Shown: in pieces, positions 5,147-5,216 of the stretch | Layout of the letters: the number at the start of each line of letters is the position of its first letter | Position numbering within the stretch: the first letter of the stretch is position 1 | Source: Chloroflexota bacterium | Lineage (GTDB): Bacteria > Chloroflexota > Dehalococcoidia > Plut-88900 | Assembly: GCA_022566235.1 (NCBI GenBank) | Contig: JADFJI010000187.1 | Location: 1 to 5,216 of the forward strand | Direction of reading: 5' to 3' | DNA length: 5,216 nt | Position numbers and translations under genes: made by a program | Notes under the pieces: model-generated | Told to the model about the DNA's origin: nothing | The model's input: only the letters and a program-made list of their open reading frames with translations | The model's database searches: none

Positions 5147-5216
5147 CTAATCGTCCGCGCTGAACCCGACTTCATCCAGGGCATCCCGGATCTGGTCCAG
5201 GCTGATGACCGGCTCG
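5147..5216 (-). CDS. C-terminal end of a probable HMA/MerP-like metal-binding protein
   Basis: Only the last 22 residues and the TAG stop are present; the 5' part lies beyond the right edge. The tail includes SLDQIRDALDEVGFSADD. This resembles the closing helix of heavy-metal-associated domains (copper chaperones, MerP, and the N-termini of P-type ATPases), in which a Ser/Leu-Glu-x-hydrophobic helix ends in Ala-hydrophobic-x-x-x-Gly-Phe/Tyr. The CxxC metal site that would prove it would be upstream and is not visible. It is co-directional with the CcdA/DsbD-like gene and ends 9-36 bases before it, depending on that gene's start, so the genes are very probably co-transcribed. Identification from so short a piece is tentative. 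Confidence 0.5.
   Translation of the reverse strand, partial: EPVISLDQIRDALDEVGFSADD

Noticed and set aside
1..5216. tRNA, rRNA, CRISPR array, insertion sequence
   Set aside because: Both strands were scanned by eye for T-loop motifs, evenly spaced repeats and transposase-like frames; none were found.

Overview
The window carries four complete protein genes, a partial gene at each edge, and regulatory DNA between them. The organism is a bacterium with GC-rich genes that still use ATA (Ile) and AGG (Arg) codons freely. That codon habit, together with a luciferase-like (probably F420-dependent) oxidoreductase, a class III aminotransferase and a DUF4386-type membrane protein, would fit Chloroflexota (Dehalococcoidia/SAR202-like). 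This assignment is inference only; no rRNA or other phylogenetic marker is present.

Layout. At 1-74 (minus) lies the N-terminal end of an unidentified acidic, proline-containing protein. It is divergent from a class III PLP-dependent aminotransferase (285-1655, plus), and the roughly 210-base spacer holds a good sigma70-type promoter for each. The aminotransferase converges on a six-segment membrane protein of the DUF4386 type (1812-2495, minus). The spacer between them contains nested inverted repeats and a small antisense reading frame. A 374-base divergent spacer (2496-2869) follows, with one promoter for each flanking gene and, between the promoters, a GC-rich segment of several perfect hairpins and a possible pseudoknot. 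Next comes a luciferase-like monooxygenase-family flavin/F420 oxidoreductase (2870-3790, plus). It ends at a bidirectional terminator-like hairpin shared with a convergent three-gene minus-strand operon. In transcription order that operon is the 3' end of a probable heavy-metal-associated (HMA/MerP-like) protein (5147-5216), a CcdA/DsbD-like membrane protein (4199-5110), and a cytoplasmic thioredoxin (3835-4161).

How they work together. The clearest functional unit is the right-hand operon. A thioredoxin with a WCGPC active site can hand reducing equivalents to a membrane protein that carries one cysteine-proline motif in each half of its transmembrane region. This is the split equivalent of the transmembrane and thioredoxin parts of DsbD. 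The HMA-like gene upstream suggests the reducing power serves metal or thiol chemistry, such as copper or mercury handling or cytochrome maturation. The aminotransferase, the DUF4386-like protein and the oxidoreductase each appear to be transcribed from their own promoter and have no evident shared pathway. No tRNA, rRNA, CRISPR array, insertion sequence or integrase was seen.
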